Below, piece by piece: positions 48,185 through 61,252 of a stretch of DNA of 64,000 bases. Each line of letters begins with the position of its first letter. Position 1 is the first letter of the stretch. The stretch is from assembly GCF_034314165.1 (NCBI RefSeq), contig NZ_JAVIWK010000001.1:4045001-4109000 (forward strand), read 5' to 3'. The notes beneath the pieces are model-generated. The model ran no database searches, had not been told where the DNA came from, and saw only the letters and a list, made by a program, of their open reading frames with translations. Both the position numbers and the translations under genes were made by a program. The stretch comes from Pseudomonas sp. Bout1. Lineage in GTDB: Bacteria > Pseudomonadota > Gammaproteobacteria > Pseudomonadales > Pseudomonadaceae.

Positions 48185-48305
48185 GTACCCGGTCCCGATT
48201 CAATACGTGCGGTGAAAAACCCGTCAATTCTACCGAGGTAGCGCCTCCGGCAACATGAGCGATATTCATGCAAACCTTGCGCATGCTCTAAAAGCGCACA
48301 GGTTT

Positions 48306-48313
48306 GGTATGAT
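48306..48313 (+). promoter_or_regulatory. Candidate extended -10 element for metH
   Basis: TGGTATGAT at about 48305-48313 fits an extended -10 (TGnTATGAT), about 35 bases before the metH ATG. No good -35 hexamer stands at the standard spacing. Confidence 0.35.
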
Positions 48314-48348
48314 CTTCGCCCTCCGTAAGACCTGACCAGAGTAGTCCC

Positions 48349-52059
<3,711 letters not shown>

Positions 52060-52106
52060 CCGCAGGATTGACTATGCTGTCCATACACACCTTTACCGGG
52101 GGATGT

Positions 52107-52325
52107 ATGGACGACCCAGCCAACCACAAGCCGCCGACGTTCTGGCAAATGCTCCACAGCGTCATGGCCGCCGCCTTCGGCGTGCAAAGCGGCAAGAATC
52201 GCGCGCGCGACTTTACCCACGGCAAGCCCAGCCATTTTGTGGTGCTGGGCATTCTGTTTACGGCAGTGTTTGCCCTGACGCTGTTTGGCATCGTCAAGCT
52301 GGTGCTGCACTTGGCCGGGGTTTAG
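52107..52325 (+). CDS. DUF2970 small membrane protein
   Basis: 72 residues from the ATG at 52107 (GGGGGA upstream). A soluble N-terminal half has FWQMLHSVMAAAFGVQSGKNRARDF, a hallmark of DUF2970. One membrane helix follows (VVLGILFTAVFALTLFGIVKLVL). Function unknown. It follows metH by 47 bases, and its stop overlaps that of the convergent binding-protein gene by 4 bases. Confidence 0.82.
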   Translation: MDDPANHKPPTFWQMLHSVMAAAFGVQSGKNRARDFTHGKPSHFVVLGILFTAVFALTLFGIVKLVLHLAGV

Positions 52326-53401
52326 TGCAGCAGCAATTGCAGGCTGAAGGGGTACCGGTAGGCGGCCGGCTTGCCCACAGCCGATAACGCACGAAAATCC
52401 AGTGGATGATCCTCGCTGGCGTTGAACCGCTGCAAGCGCCGGGCCTGCGCCGGGTCGATCAACTGGAACAGCGCCTCACTCCGTTCGCGGCCGCCATGCT
52501 GGCTCATGTCCACGCCCAGGGCATCGTCATGCAACAACACCATGGCCCAGCCGCCCTGGGTAAAGTGGCCCGCCACCAATGCACTGAGGCGTCCATCAAG
52601 GCGCGCCTTAAGAATTTGCGGCGAGCTGTTTACCGCGCTGAATAGAACCGTTTTGCCCGGCACACCGCCCCGTTGCTCAAGCGCTGCCATGGCGCCCAAG
52701 GCCATTTCATCGTTGGCGGCCCACACCAACCCGGTCTGCGGGTAGCGTTTGAACAACTGTGTGGCCTGTTCGAAGGCACGCTGGCGGTTCCATTCGCCGT
52801 AGACCAATTGGCGCAACCGCACCTGGGGAAACTCCTCCAGGGCGCGTCTCAGCCCTTGTTCGCGCAGTTGCGCAGCCGGGGTGTTCTTGGCCCCTGAGAA
52901 CGCCAGCAGGTCGATCGTCTGGCCGGGTGCCACTGGCGTGTGTACCCGCAACAACTCCCTGAGCATCAGGTAGCCAGCCTCCTCGTCATTGGCCACCAGG
53001 CTACCGACCCAGTTCGGGTATTGGCGTGCATCGAGCAATTGCACCTGGTCTGGTGTGAGGGCGTTATTGACGATCAGCAGCTTAACCCCGCTGCCTTGGG
53101 ACAGCCGCAGGATCTGTGGCGCGATGTACTGCTCGTTGACCAGCACCAGGTAGTCCGGGCGTTCGGTACCTTGCAACGCCTCGCGGGCCTGCAAAAGTGT
53201 GGTCTGGGGGTTGCGCTCGGAATAGCGCACACGCAAATCCAGGCCGAGGTCCCTGGCGGCGGCCTGCATGAATTGCGCGTAGCTGACCCAGAAGGTCTCG
53301 GTCGAATTGCCAGGGTTGAGAAACACCACCGACGTCGCCTGGGCAACGGCCCAGAACGGCATACTCAGCACCAGCAAGCACTTGCAGAGAACCTTCAACA
53401 T
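52322..53401 (-). CDS. Periplasmic sugar-binding-like protein
   Basis: A 359-residue protein with signal peptide (MLKVLCKCLLVLSMPFWAVAQA) and the two-lobe fold of ribose/galactose-type binding proteins (Peripla_BP_4). It has VVFLNPGNSTETFWVSYAQF, VANDEEAGYLMLREL and GLVWAANDEMALGAMAALEQ. No ABC permease or ATPase gene adjoins it, so it may serve as a sensor input, as with LuxP-like or chemosensory partners; this is inference. The start at 53401 is the first Met before the signal peptide. Confidence 0.85.
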   Translation of the reverse strand: MLKVLCKCLLVLSMPFWAVAQATSVVFLNPGNSTETFWVSYAQFMQAAARDLGLDLRVRYSERNPQTTLLQAREALQGTERPDYLVLVNEQYIAPQILRLSQGSGVKLLIVNNALTPDQVQLLDARQYPNWVGSLVANDEEAGYLMLRELLRVHTPVAPGQTIDLLAFSGAKNTPAAQLREQGLRRALEEFPQVRLRQLVYGEWNRQRAFEQATQLFKRYPQTGLVWAANDEMALGAMAALEQRGGVPGKTVLFSAVNSSPQILKARLDGRLSALVAGHFTQGGWAMVLLHDDALGVDMSQHGGRERSEALFQLIDPAQARRLQRFNASEDHPLDFRALSAVGKPAAYRYPFSLQLLLH

Positions 53402-53475
53402 CGTTGCCTGAGCCCTTCGCAATGGCCGGCCATGATAACGCCTGCAAGCGGCCAATTACTCAGGTAATGCTCTTT

Positions 53476-53589
53476 TTATTGATGGCTGACCCAGAACACG
53501 GCAGTGGAAACCACCAGGATAATCAAGAACAGAATGGCCCACGCGTCGACACTGCTGTCACTTTTGCGGGCCTTGGTCGGATTGCTCAT
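53476..53589 (-). CDS. Small membrane protein (37 aa)
   Basis: A 37-residue product: a polar N-terminus MSNPTKARKSDSSVDA, then one membrane helix (WAILFLIILVVSTAVFWVS). GAGG is 8 bases before the ATG at 53589. A longer frame upstream runs through the divergent cysI promoter region and is not plausible. No known function; single-helix proteins like this are easily missed by annotation. Confidence 0.65.
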   Translation of the reverse strand: MSNPTKARKSDSSVDAWAILFLIILVVSTAVFWVSHQ

Positions 53590-53734
53590 AGCATCGCCTC
53601 TTGTCGGTTTTATAGGTGATTGCATAAAGACACGAGCACAGTAAAGATCATGATTGCCCGCATGACAAATGTGGGTATCGCGATAACAGTTCTCATTAGG
53701 CGATTTGGTTATTTGCATATACTCAAACATCACT

Positions 53735-53762
53735 TTTGCGCATAAACGCAAACTGGTATCGT
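53735..53762 (+). promoter_or_regulatory. Inverted repeat and possible -10 before cysI
   Basis: TTTGCG (53735-53740) and CGCAAA (53747-53752) form a small palindrome, followed by TGGTATCGT (about 53754-53762), which resembles an extended -10. This lies about 60 bases before the cysI ATG. The gap 53590-53822 is shared with the divergent small membrane protein. Confidence 0.35.
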
Positions 53763-53822
53763 GCGCCGGCTCCGTTGGGAGTGCGCGGCCGTGCGCGCAG
53801 ATTTGCCGAGAACAGGACCTAT

Positions 53823-55481
53823 ATGTACGTATACGACGAATACGATCAGCGCATCATCGAGGACCGCGTCAAGCAGTTCCGTGATCAGACCCGACGCTAT
53901 CTGGCAGGCGAACTGAGCGAAGAAGAGTTCCGCCCTCTGCGCCTGCAAAATGGCCTTTATGTTCAGCGCTTTGCGCCGATGCTGCGGGTTGCCGTGCCTT
54001 ATGGGCAACTGACTTCCCGTCAGACGCGCATGATGGCCAAAATTGCCCGCGACTTCGACAAGGGCTACGCCCACATCAGTACCCGCCAGAACGTGCAGTT
54101 CAACTGGCCGGCCCTGGAAGACGTGCCGGACATCCTGGCTGAATTGGCCACCGTGCAGATGCACGCCATTCAGACCAGCGGTAACTGCCTGCGCAACGTG
54201 ACCACCGACCAATTTGCCGGCGTTGCCGCCGACGAGCTGATCGACCCGCGCCCGTGGTGTGAAATCGTCCGTCAATGGACCACCTTCCACCCCGAGTTCG
54301 CCTACCTGCCGCGCAAGTTCAAGATCGCCATCAATGGCTCGACTTCGGACCGCGCTGCAATTGAAGTCCACGACATCGGCCTGGAGCCCGTGCACAACGC
54401 GGCCGGCGAGTTGGGCTTCCGTGTGCTGGTCGGCGGCGGCCTTGGCCGTACGCCGGTAGTGGGTGCCTTCATCAACGAATTCCTGCCGTGGCCGGACCTG
54501 TTGAGCTATCTCGACGCCATCCTGCGGGTGTACAACCGCTATGGCCGCCGTGACAACAAGTACAAGGCCCGTATCAAGATCCTGGTAAAAGCGCTGACCC
54601 CTGAGGTGTTCGCCCAGAAAGTCGACGCCGAGATGGAACACCTGCGCGGCGGCCAGACCACCCTGACCGAAGCCGAAGTGCACCGCGTTGCCAAACACTT
54701 CGTCGACCCGGACTACAAGGCCCTGAGCAATCAGGACGCCGAGTTGGCCGAACTCGATGCGCAGCACCCAGGCTTCGCCCGCTGGCGCACCCGCAACACC
54801 CTGGCCCACAAAAAGCCGGGCTATGTGGCGGTGACCCTGTCGCTCAAACCGACCGGTGTTGCACCGGGCGACATCACCGACAAGCAACTGGATGGCGTCG
54901 CCGACCTGGCCGAGCGCTACAGCTTCGGCCAACTGCGCACCTCCCACGAGCAGAACATCATCCTCGCCGACGTCGAACAGTCTCAACTGTTCACCCTGTG
55001 GGGCGAGTTGCGCGAGCAGGGTTTTGCCACGCCGAACATCGGCTTGCTGACCGATATCATCTGCTGCCCGGGCGGCGACTTCTGCTCGCTGGCCAACGCC
55101 AAGTCGATTCCGATTGCCGAATCGATCCAGCGCCGTTTCGACGACCTGGACTACCTGTTCGACATCGGCGAGCTGGACCTGAACATTTCCGGTTGCATGA
55201 ACGCCTGTGGTCACCACCACGTCGGCCACATCGGCATCCTGGGCGTGGACAAGAAAGGCGAAGAATTCTACCAAGTGTCCCTGGGCGGCAGCGCCAGCCG
55301 CGACGCGAGCCTGGGCAAGATCCTCGGCCCGTCCTTCGCCCAGGAAGCCATGCCTGAGGTGATCGGCAAGCTGATCGACGTGTACGTTGAACAGCGCACC
55401 GAAGATGAGCGTTTCATCGACACCTACCAGCGCATTGGCATTGACCTGTTCAAGGAGCGCGTCTATGCAGCGAATCATTAA
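53823..55481 (+). CDS. cysI: Assimilatory sulfite reductase, hemoprotein
   Basis: Siroheme/4Fe-4S enzyme that reduces sulfite to sulfide for cysteine synthesis. It is 552 residues from the ATG at 53823 (MYVYDEYDQRIIEDRV). The duplicated ferredoxin-like and catalytic domains are present. The cluster cysteines are in DIICCPGGDFCSLANAKS and SGCMNACGHHHVGHIG. The next gene (DUF934) overlaps by 17 bases, the usual partner in pseudomonads. An assimilatory nitrite reductase is less likely given that partner. Confidence 0.93.
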   Translation: MYVYDEYDQRIIEDRVKQFRDQTRRYLAGELSEEEFRPLRLQNGLYVQRFAPMLRVAVPYGQLTSRQTRMMAKIARDFDKGYAHISTRQNVQFNWPALEDVPDILAELATVQMHAIQTSGNCLRNVTTDQFAGVAADELIDPRPWCEIVRQWTTFHPEFAYLPRKFKIAINGSTSDRAAIEVHDIGLEPVHNAAGELGFRVLVGGGLGRTPVVGAFINEFLPWPDLLSYLDAILRVYNRYGRRDNKYKARIKILVKALTPEVFAQKVDAEMEHLRGGQTTLTEAEVHRVAKHFVDPDYKALSNQDAELAELDAQHPGFARWRTRNTLAHKKPGYVAVTLSLKPTGVAPGDITDKQLDGVADLAERYSFGQLRTSHEQNIILADVEQSQLFTLWGELREQGFATPNIGLLTDIICCPGGDFCSLANAKSIPIAESIQRRFDDLDYLFDIGELDLNISGCMNACGHHHVGHIGILGVDKKGEEFYQVSLGGSASRDASLGKILGPSFAQEAMPEVIGKLIDVYVEQRTEDERFIDTYQRIGIDLFKERVYAANH

Positions 55482-55959
55482 GAACAACGAAGTCCTCGAC
55501 GAAACCTGGCACCTGCTGCCCAAGGACGCGAGCTTCGATGGCATCTCCAACTGCGACGACCTGATTGTACCGTTGGCCCTGTGGCGCGAGCACGCTCACG
55601 CCCTCAAGGCCCGCGACGGCGGCCTGGGTGTATGGCTGGACGCCGATGAAGAAGCTGAAGAGATCGGTGACGACGTGGAACACTTCCAGGTCATCGCCCT
55701 GAACTTCCCGGCGTTCACCGACGGGCGCAACTATTCCAACGCCCGCCTGCTGCGTGACCGTTATGGTTACAAGGGCGAGCTGCGGGCGATTGGCGATGTG
55801 TTGCGCGACCAGTTGTTCTACCTGCGCCGCTGCGGGTTCGATGCCTTCGCCTTGCGCGCCGACAAAGACCCATACGAAGCACTGGAAAGCCTCAAGGATT
55901 TCTCGGTGACGTACCAGGCTGCCACGGATGAGCCATTGCCGTTGTTCCGCCGCCGCTAA
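55465..55959 (+). CDS. DUF934 protein, sulfite reductase partner
   Basis: A 164-residue DUF934 protein, nearly always encoded directly after cysI in proteobacteria and thought to serve in sulfite reduction; its exact role is unclear. It contains PLALWREHAHAL near residues 30-41 and the conserved NFPAFTDGRNYSNARLLRDRYGYKGELRAIGDVLRDQ. The start overlaps cysI by 17 bases, so translation is probably coupled. A strong terminator follows 15 bases later. Confidence 0.9.
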   Translation: MQRIIKNNEVLDETWHLLPKDASFDGISNCDDLIVPLALWREHAHALKARDGGLGVWLDADEEAEEIGDDVEHFQVIALNFPAFTDGRNYSNARLLRDRYGYKGELRAIGDVLRDQLFYLRRCGFDAFALRADKDPYEALESLKDFSVTYQAATDEPLPLFRRR

Positions 55960-55974
55960 ACATCGGTGTCATTG

Positions 55975-56015
55975 AAAAAGCCCTGAAGCCCGACACTCGG
56001 CCTTCGGGGCTTTTT
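55975..56015 (+). terminator. Intrinsic terminator after cysI-DUF934
   Basis: AAAAAGCCCTGAAG at 55975-55988 pairs with CTTCGGGGCTTTTT at 56002-56015, ending in a T run. It is also usable on the minus strand. Confidence 0.87.
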
Positions 56016-56037
56016 CGTCTCAACGGCAGGCGCCCTC

Positions 56038-57090
56038 CTACTCTCTCTTTGTTTGAACACCCGTCGCGGTGTAGACAATGGCCTCCTGGATAAACGAGTC
56101 GATAACATATGCGTAGCCGGAATACCGAGCATACTTGCCGTCCAACTGGCTTCTCGCGGACTTGATAATGTAGGGCTCTTGCAGATAAGGGATGGCAGAA
56201 TCCGACCCGTACTTCATGGGGTCTACATCGGGCGCACTGGCTACGGCCATTCTAACGGCTGCTTCAAGGTCCGCGACAAATCCTATCAGGAACTTAACAT
56301 CCTCCTTACTTCCAAAGTTTCCATGCCCACCGATCAACTTGTTCCAGGCAAGGCCGTTTAAAACGTGCAGATTATCGATATACGAAGCGGTATTTCCAGC
56401 GTTATAGGAAAACCTGAAAAACGGAAACTGGTCCGGAGAGACGAAGTCGGGGGCGATAACCACTTTATACGCATCAATAACAAATACACTTTGATCCAGG
56501 CTATGGGTTGGGTATTTGAACCCCACCACTTTTACGTGCAAATCTTCAAATTGAAGATCCGCCTGCCCAGCGTCCACATCAACCACTCGCGTGACAGGGG
56601 CATGCCCATCGGCGCCCGTATGGCTTAGGATTTCTGCGGTTTTAAGGGTAGCTACCACCTCCACCGGCACACCCTTGGTTTTCATCGCCTCGACCAGCGC
56701 TCTGGAACCGTCGATATGGTCCTGGTGGTGATGGCTATACACCAGGCTGGTGACGGGTAGATCCGTCACGCTCTTCACCGCCTGCAGCAGCGATTCAGTG
56801 GAGCCTGCGGCAGGGTCAAACACTAATACCCCGGCGCTCCCCACATAGAACGGTACGTTATAAAATCGGCTGAACATTACATACAGTCCGCCGCCGACTT
56901 TTTGCAGGGTGTAATCCGTCTCGCCATAGCGCCGAACCAAGCCCTCGATTTTTTGGCCTGGCTCTATAGCGATGAATTTGGAGGCCGGCACATAGACCGT
57001 CCCGGGCACAGTAGGCACTTCTGCCGTTCGCGATGAGCAGGCAGTGACCCATAATATCGTTACAACAGCAATGCACATATTCCTGAGCAT
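56038..57090 (-). CDS. MBL-fold metallo-hydrolase lipoprotein
   Basis: A 350-residue predicted lipoprotein: signal peptide with lipobox VTAC (Cys 18). Its metallo-beta-lactamase fold has SHHHQDHIDGSRALVEAM (HxHxDH) and further ligands in YPTHS and LIGGHGNFG. The C-terminal 80 residues are outside the core fold. Codon use is clearly more AT-rich than its neighbours, and the region upstream (57091-57278) is AT-rich too, hinting at recent transfer. The substrate is unknown; it could be a lactonase-like or other hydrolase. Confidence 0.85.
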   Translation of the reverse strand: MLRNMCIAVVTILWVTACSSRTAEVPTVPGTVYVPASKFIAIEPGQKIEGLVRRYGETDYTLQKVGGGLYVMFSRFYNVPFYVGSAGVLVFDPAAGSTESLLQAVKSVTDLPVTSLVYSHHHQDHIDGSRALVEAMKTKGVPVEVVATLKTAEILSHTGADGHAPVTRVVDVDAGQADLQFEDLHVKVVGFKYPTHSLDQSVFVIDAYKVVIAPDFVSPDQFPFFRFSYNAGNTASYIDNLHVLNGLAWNKLIGGHGNFGSKEDVKFLIGFVADLEAAVRMAVASAPDVDPMKYGSDSAIPYLQEPYIIKSARSQLDGKYARYSGYAYVIDSFIQEAIVYTATGVQTKRE

Positions 57091-57278
57091 TCACTACTCC
57101 TCATATAGCCAGCATTAAACCAGACTAGTCCTACAGACAGGTGATAATTGCGCGCGAGCAACTATCACAAAACACTTAGACTTTCATAACAACGGAAACA
57201 CTACGTTATTAGTTATGCATTCACAAAAACCAGGCACGCAGATGTATTACCAGAAGTAATAAGGCAAACGACATATAT

Positions 57279-58985
57279 TCAGGCGGTAGTCTGTAAGGCG
57301 AGCTGAACCGCCCCGTCGACGCTCAACCCGCTGATCAACACTTGCGGCGCACACGCCTCGGGCAACGTCTGCAACACCTCCTGTGCCTCATGCCGCACGC
57401 GGGCCAGCACCAGGCACTTGCCCTCCCCCTGCACCTGCACGAAAAAAGCCTGCAACGCTTCTATGCTGGTGCCGTCCAGGTCGGGTGATTCCTCCAGGCT
57501 CAGTACCACACTGTGCACAGGCGACGACGCGCCTCGCATCAAGTGCAACACGGCGCCCAGCACGCGTTCGGCGTTCGCGAAGAACAGTGCTTCGCTGGGC
57601 CGCACGATCAGTACGCCTGGAATCTGTTCGGCCCCGGGGTGATGTTGCAGGTCGACAAAATCATGCCCGCCATCGATGCGCCCCAGCTCACGAACATCCG
57701 CCGAAGACATCTGCCGCAGCATCAACACCACGCTGATCCCCACCGCCACCAGCAACCCATCCAGCACACCGAGTACCAATACCGCGGCTACCGCGCAGAT
57801 CACCAGCAACCGATCACGCCGCCAGGAAAAATAGCGGCCCAGGGGCTGCAGGCTCAAGCCACGGCCCAGGGCGTAGATGACGATGGCAGCAAGTACTGGC
57901 TCCGGCGTCAGCGCCACCCACGGCAGTACCGTCAGCACAATCGCCAACACCACTAGCGCTGCCACGGCACCCGCCAGGCGGGAATTGGCACCCGCCGCCT
58001 CATTTGCCGACGTCGCCGAATACCCGGCGCCGGTGGGCATTCCTTGAAACAGCCCGGACAACAGGTTGGCGGCGCCCAGCGCCAGCAGGTCGCGGTTGGA
58101 TGACACGCGATCGCCATGCTTGAGGGCGAATGAGCTGATGGAACCGTAGGACTCAGCGTAAAGAATCATCACCATGGCAAACGCCAACTCTCCCAGGCGC
58201 AACCAGTCGGCAAACGGCAGCACCGGCAGGTGTGCCAGTTCCAGGCGCAGGTCGATCACGCCGATCAATGCCACCCCGTGCGCCTGCAAATCCAGGCACT
58301 GGCCGGCGGCGATTCCGAGGATGACCACCAGCAATCCGCCCGGCAGGCGCCTGAACCGGGCGCACAGCCATAACAGCAGCAAAGCGACGCCCGCGACAGA
58401 GGCGGCGGGCCAGTTCCAGCGCGGTAATTGCTCCAGTAGCTGGGGCAGGAAGCGAATCAGGTTGTTGTCTGTGAGGTGTACACCTACCACGCTGGCCAGT
58501 TGCTTGAGGATGATGGTCAGCGCCAGGCCAAAGGCAAAGCCGCGCAACACCGGCTTGGCGATAAACGAGGTCAAGCCGCCCAGCTTGAGTAACCCGGCCA
58601 ACAGGAAAAACGCCCCGGTCACCAATACCAGGCCCATCGCCAGGGTCAGCCGCAACGCGGGATCGTCCCCCGCCAGTGTCGCCGTAGCCGCCGCCAGCAC
58701 AGCAGCAGACGACGACGTGGCGGAGACAATCGCGAAGCGGCTGGTGCCGAACACGCCATAACACAACAGCCCGGCGAATAACGCGATGACGCCCGCCTGG
58801 GGCGGCAGCGCCGCTATGCTGGAATAGGCCACGGCCTCAGGCAACAACAGGCCGGCAATAGCCAGGCCGGCCAACACGTCTTGTGTACGCTTCGGTGGGG
58901 TCTCGCTCACAGGCTTGCTGTTCAATCCCTGATTCCCTGGCAAAAAAAACGGCCAATCCGCCGTTTGCGAATTGGCCGTGATCAT
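57279..58985 (-). CDS. SulP-family anion transporter with STAS domain
   Basis: A 568-residue membrane transporter of the SulP (sulfate permease/bicarbonate) family. About 12 hydrophobic helices include VLAGLAIAGLLLPEAVAYSS, with a cytoplasmic STAS domain in the last 120 residues (GVLIVRPSEALFFANAERVLG, then LSLEESPDLDGTSIEALQAFF). The anion is not predictable; sulfate would fit cysI 2 kb away, but the genes are in different operons. No strong ribosome site precedes the ATG, so the start may be further in. Confidence 0.9.
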   Translation of the reverse strand: MITANSQTADWPFFLPGNQGLNSKPVSETPPKRTQDVLAGLAIAGLLLPEAVAYSSIAALPPQAGVIALFAGLLCYGVFGTSRFAIVSATSSSAAVLAAATATLAGDDPALRLTLAMGLVLVTGAFFLLAGLLKLGGLTSFIAKPVLRGFAFGLALTIILKQLASVVGVHLTDNNLIRFLPQLLEQLPRWNWPAASVAGVALLLLWLCARFRRLPGGLLVVILGIAAGQCLDLQAHGVALIGVIDLRLELAHLPVLPFADWLRLGELAFAMVMILYAESYGSISSFALKHGDRVSSNRDLLALGAANLLSGLFQGMPTGAGYSATSANEAAGANSRLAGAVAALVVLAIVLTVLPWVALTPEPVLAAIVIYALGRGLSLQPLGRYFSWRRDRLLVICAVAAVLVLGVLDGLLVAVGISVVLMLRQMSSADVRELGRIDGGHDFVDLQHHPGAEQIPGVLIVRPSEALFFANAERVLGAVLHLMRGASSPVHSVVLSLEESPDLDGTSIEALQAFFVQVQGEGKCLVLARVRHEAQEVLQTLPEACAPQVLISGLSVDGAVQLALQTTA

Positions 58986-59005
58986 TGCACTGAAACGCCG
59001 TGCTG

Positions 59006-60283
59006 TCAGGACATCAGCGAGTAAACCAGCGCGGTAATTGCCACCAGGCCAACGGCCGTGACAAACACGTTGGACGCCTGGCCGCGGTACTTGGCCATCG
59101 CCGGTACCTTGCGGATCGCGTACATCGGCATCAGGAACAGGATCGACGCAATGATCGGCCCGCCCAGTGTCTCGATCATGCCGAGGATGCTCGGATTAAG
59201 CGTCGCAACAATCCAGCACACCACCAGCATGAACGCAGCGGTCATGCGGTCCAGGGTCTTGGCTGCCGGGCGACGGCCGCTTTTGAGCACCAGGCCCTTG
59301 AGGCCTTCACTGGCGCCGATGTAGTGGCCCAGGAACGACTTGGCAATCGCGACAAAGGCGATCAGCGGCGCGGCGAACGCGATGGTCGGGTTGCTGAAGT
59401 GGTTGGCCAGGTACGAGAGGATCGACAGGTTCTGCGCCTTGGCTTCGGCCAGTTGAGCAGGCGACAGGGTGAGTACGCAACTGAACACGAAGAACAGCAC
59501 CATCACCACCATCAGGATGTGCGCCCGGGACAGGATCTGCGAGCTGCGCTCTTCGGCGTGTTCGCCGTACTGGCGCTTCTGGTCGACCGCAAAGGCCGAG
59601 ATGATCGGCGAGTGGTTGAACGAGAACACCATCACCGGAATCGCCAGCCACAACGTGTGCAGCAGCGCCGAAGGGGCCGGCACGCTGCTGGCGGTGCTGA
59701 GGATGCCACCGTTCCAGTGCGGCACCAGGTACACGGCGAGGAACAGCAACGCGACGATAAACGGATACACCATCAGGCTCATGGCCTTGACGATCACCTG
59801 CTCGCCGCAACGCACCACAGCCAGCAGGCCGAGGATCAGTACCAGCGACAGGATCGCCCGCGGTGGCGGCGCAATGTGCAGTTGGTGCTCCATGAAGCTG
59901 CCGACGGTGTTGGTCAACGCCACGCTGTAGATCAGCAGGATCGGGAAGATCGCGAAGAAATACAGCAAGGTGATTGCCGCACCGGCCTTGAGGCCGAAGT
60001 GTTCCTCGACCACGTCGGTGATGTCCGAACCTTCCCGGCCCGAAAGCACAAAGCGGGTCAGGCCACGGTGCGCAAAAAACGTCATCGGGAACGCCAGCAG
60101 CGCGAGAATCACCAGCGGCCAGAAACCGCCAAGCCCCGCGTTGATCGGCAGAAACAGGGTGCCGGCGCCGATGGCCGTACCGAACAGGCCGAGCATCCAG
60201 GTGGTGTCCTGGCGGCTCCAGCGCGTGAGGGTTGCAGGTGTCGTTGCGTAGCGTTCGTCGACGCTATTGGCCTGATCATTCAT
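59006..60283 (-). CDS. sdaC: Serine/threonine transporter SdaC-like (HAAAP family)
   Basis: An 11-helix proton-coupled amino-acid symporter closely resembling enteric SdaC. Highly conserved stretches are GLFGTAIGAGTLFLPINAG, FPMTFFAHRGLTRFVLSG, VMVFSFNHSPIISAFAV and NPSILGMIETLGGPIIAS. It is 425 residues from the ATG at 60283 (GGAG upstream); an ATG 18 bases earlier is possible. The SulP gene follows after 20 bases on the same strand. Confidence 0.93.
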   Translation of the reverse strand: MNDQANSVDERYATTPATLTRWSRQDTTWMLGLFGTAIGAGTLFLPINAGLGGFWPLVILALLAFPMTFFAHRGLTRFVLSGREGSDITDVVEEHFGLKAGAAITLLYFFAIFPILLIYSVALTNTVGSFMEHQLHIAPPPRAILSLVLILGLLAVVRCGEQVIVKAMSLMVYPFIVALLFLAVYLVPHWNGGILSTASSVPAPSALLHTLWLAIPVMVFSFNHSPIISAFAVDQKRQYGEHAEERSSQILSRAHILMVVMVLFFVFSCVLTLSPAQLAEAKAQNLSILSYLANHFSNPTIAFAAPLIAFVAIAKSFLGHYIGASEGLKGLVLKSGRRPAAKTLDRMTAAFMLVVCWIVATLNPSILGMIETLGGPIIASILFLMPMYAIRKVPAMAKYRGQASNVFVTAVGLVAITALVYSLMS

Positions 60284-60615
60284 CCGTTCGGATCTCCGCA
60301 TTCACTCAGTCGGAACGAGTCAGAAAACCTGACAGGCAGCGCCCCGACCGAAACAGGGGCGCGATTGTCCGGGATTCGCTTGAATAAGCAAAGACTTAGC
60401 TGAGGAATGGTTGTGCAGTACAGGGCGTTGGAGGCGATCAAAGGCGGGACATTTTTTACATTTTCATAAAAATCTATTTTATAAATTCATATCGTCATGT
60501 ATTTTTAAACGCTGCGGAAAAACCCAACATCCCCGACGCCAGGCGCTTAGGCGGGTTGATCTGCAATGCCACGGGCACGGTTACTCCTGCCACAACCTGA
60601 CTCAGAGAGCCCCCG
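60284..60615. other. Divergent promoter region, sdaC and tetR
   Basis: A 332-base gap. It is notably AT-rich between 60450 and 60512, with TATAAA-like sequences that could be promoter -10 elements for the TetR gene. No clear palindromic TetR operator, open frame or structured RNA was seen. Confidence 0.4.
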
Positions 60616-61212
60616 ATGCCACGCGTGTCCCGCAAACAAGCCGAACTCAACCGCGAAATCATCGTCGAGGCCGCCACGCGGCTGTTTCGTGAACGGGGCA
60701 TCCATGGCATCAGCGTGTCTGATGTGATGGCGGCTGCGGGCCTGACCCATGGCGGGTTCTATGGGCATTTCGAGTCCCGCGAGGCGCTGGCCACGGAAGC
60801 CTGCAACCGGGCGTTCGAACAATCGAGCCTGCGCTGGCAAGCCCGGGTCGAGCAAAGCCCTGACCCCCAGACCGCACGCCTGGCGTTGATTGATCCGTAC
60901 CTCACGGCAGCCAATCGTGACAACCCCGGAGACAGTTGCCCGGTAGCGGCCTTTGCCGGGGAAATGTGCCATGAAGCGGCCGACAGTCCGCTGCAGCAGA
61001 GCTTTATCCAAGGCTTTGAGGCATCCATGGGGATCCTGAGCGCTACCCAAGAGACCGGTACACCTGAGGGTGACCGCCAGGCCGCCATTGCCCAGTACGC
61101 GACGATGGTCGGCGCAATTACCCTGGCTCGTGCGACCAAAGGCAACGGCCTGTCTGATGAGTTCCTCGCCGCCGCCAGGAATCTCCTGATCCCGGAAAAA
61201 AACCTCGGTTGA
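60616..61212 (+). CDS. TetR/AcrR-family transcriptional regulator
   Basis: A 198-residue repressor. The N-terminal helix-turn-helix is EAATRLFRERGIHGISVSDV with GLTHGGFYGHFESREALA, typical of the TetR group with HGGFY. The C-terminal ligand domain contains DSCPVAAFAGEMCHEA. Its stop is only 5 bases before the promoter of the attenuator that leads to the isochorismatase-like gene, and it might regulate that gene or the divergent sdaC. Confidence 0.92.
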   Translation: MPRVSRKQAELNREIIVEAATRLFRERGIHGISVSDVMAAAGLTHGGFYGHFESREALATEACNRAFEQSSLRWQARVEQSPDPQTARLALIDPYLTAANRDNPGDSCPVAAFAGEMCHEAADSPLQQSFIQGFEASMGILSATQETGTPEGDRQAAIAQYATMVGAITLARATKGNGLSDEFLAAARNLLIPEKNLG

Positions 61213-61216
61213 TGCG

Positions 61217-61246
61217 TTGACATCCAAATGCCAACGCCAGCATGAT
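61217..61246 (+). promoter_or_regulatory. Sigma-70 promoter of attenuator transcript
   Basis: TTGACA (61217-61222, consensus) and CATGAT (61241-61246, four of six), 18 bases apart. The predicted start point is about 61253, which coincides with the ATG of the leader peptide, so the RNA may be leaderless. Confidence 0.6.
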
Positions 61247-61252
61247 CGGCCC

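Noticed and set aside
48185..48348. Cobalamin riboswitch before metH
   Set aside because: No B12 box (GCCCCCGCAACnGTAA-like) or closing motif is present in the metH leader.
53730..55550. 606-codon minus-strand frame opposite cysI
   Set aside because: It is the antisense of cysI, whose cluster cysteines and length are all in place.
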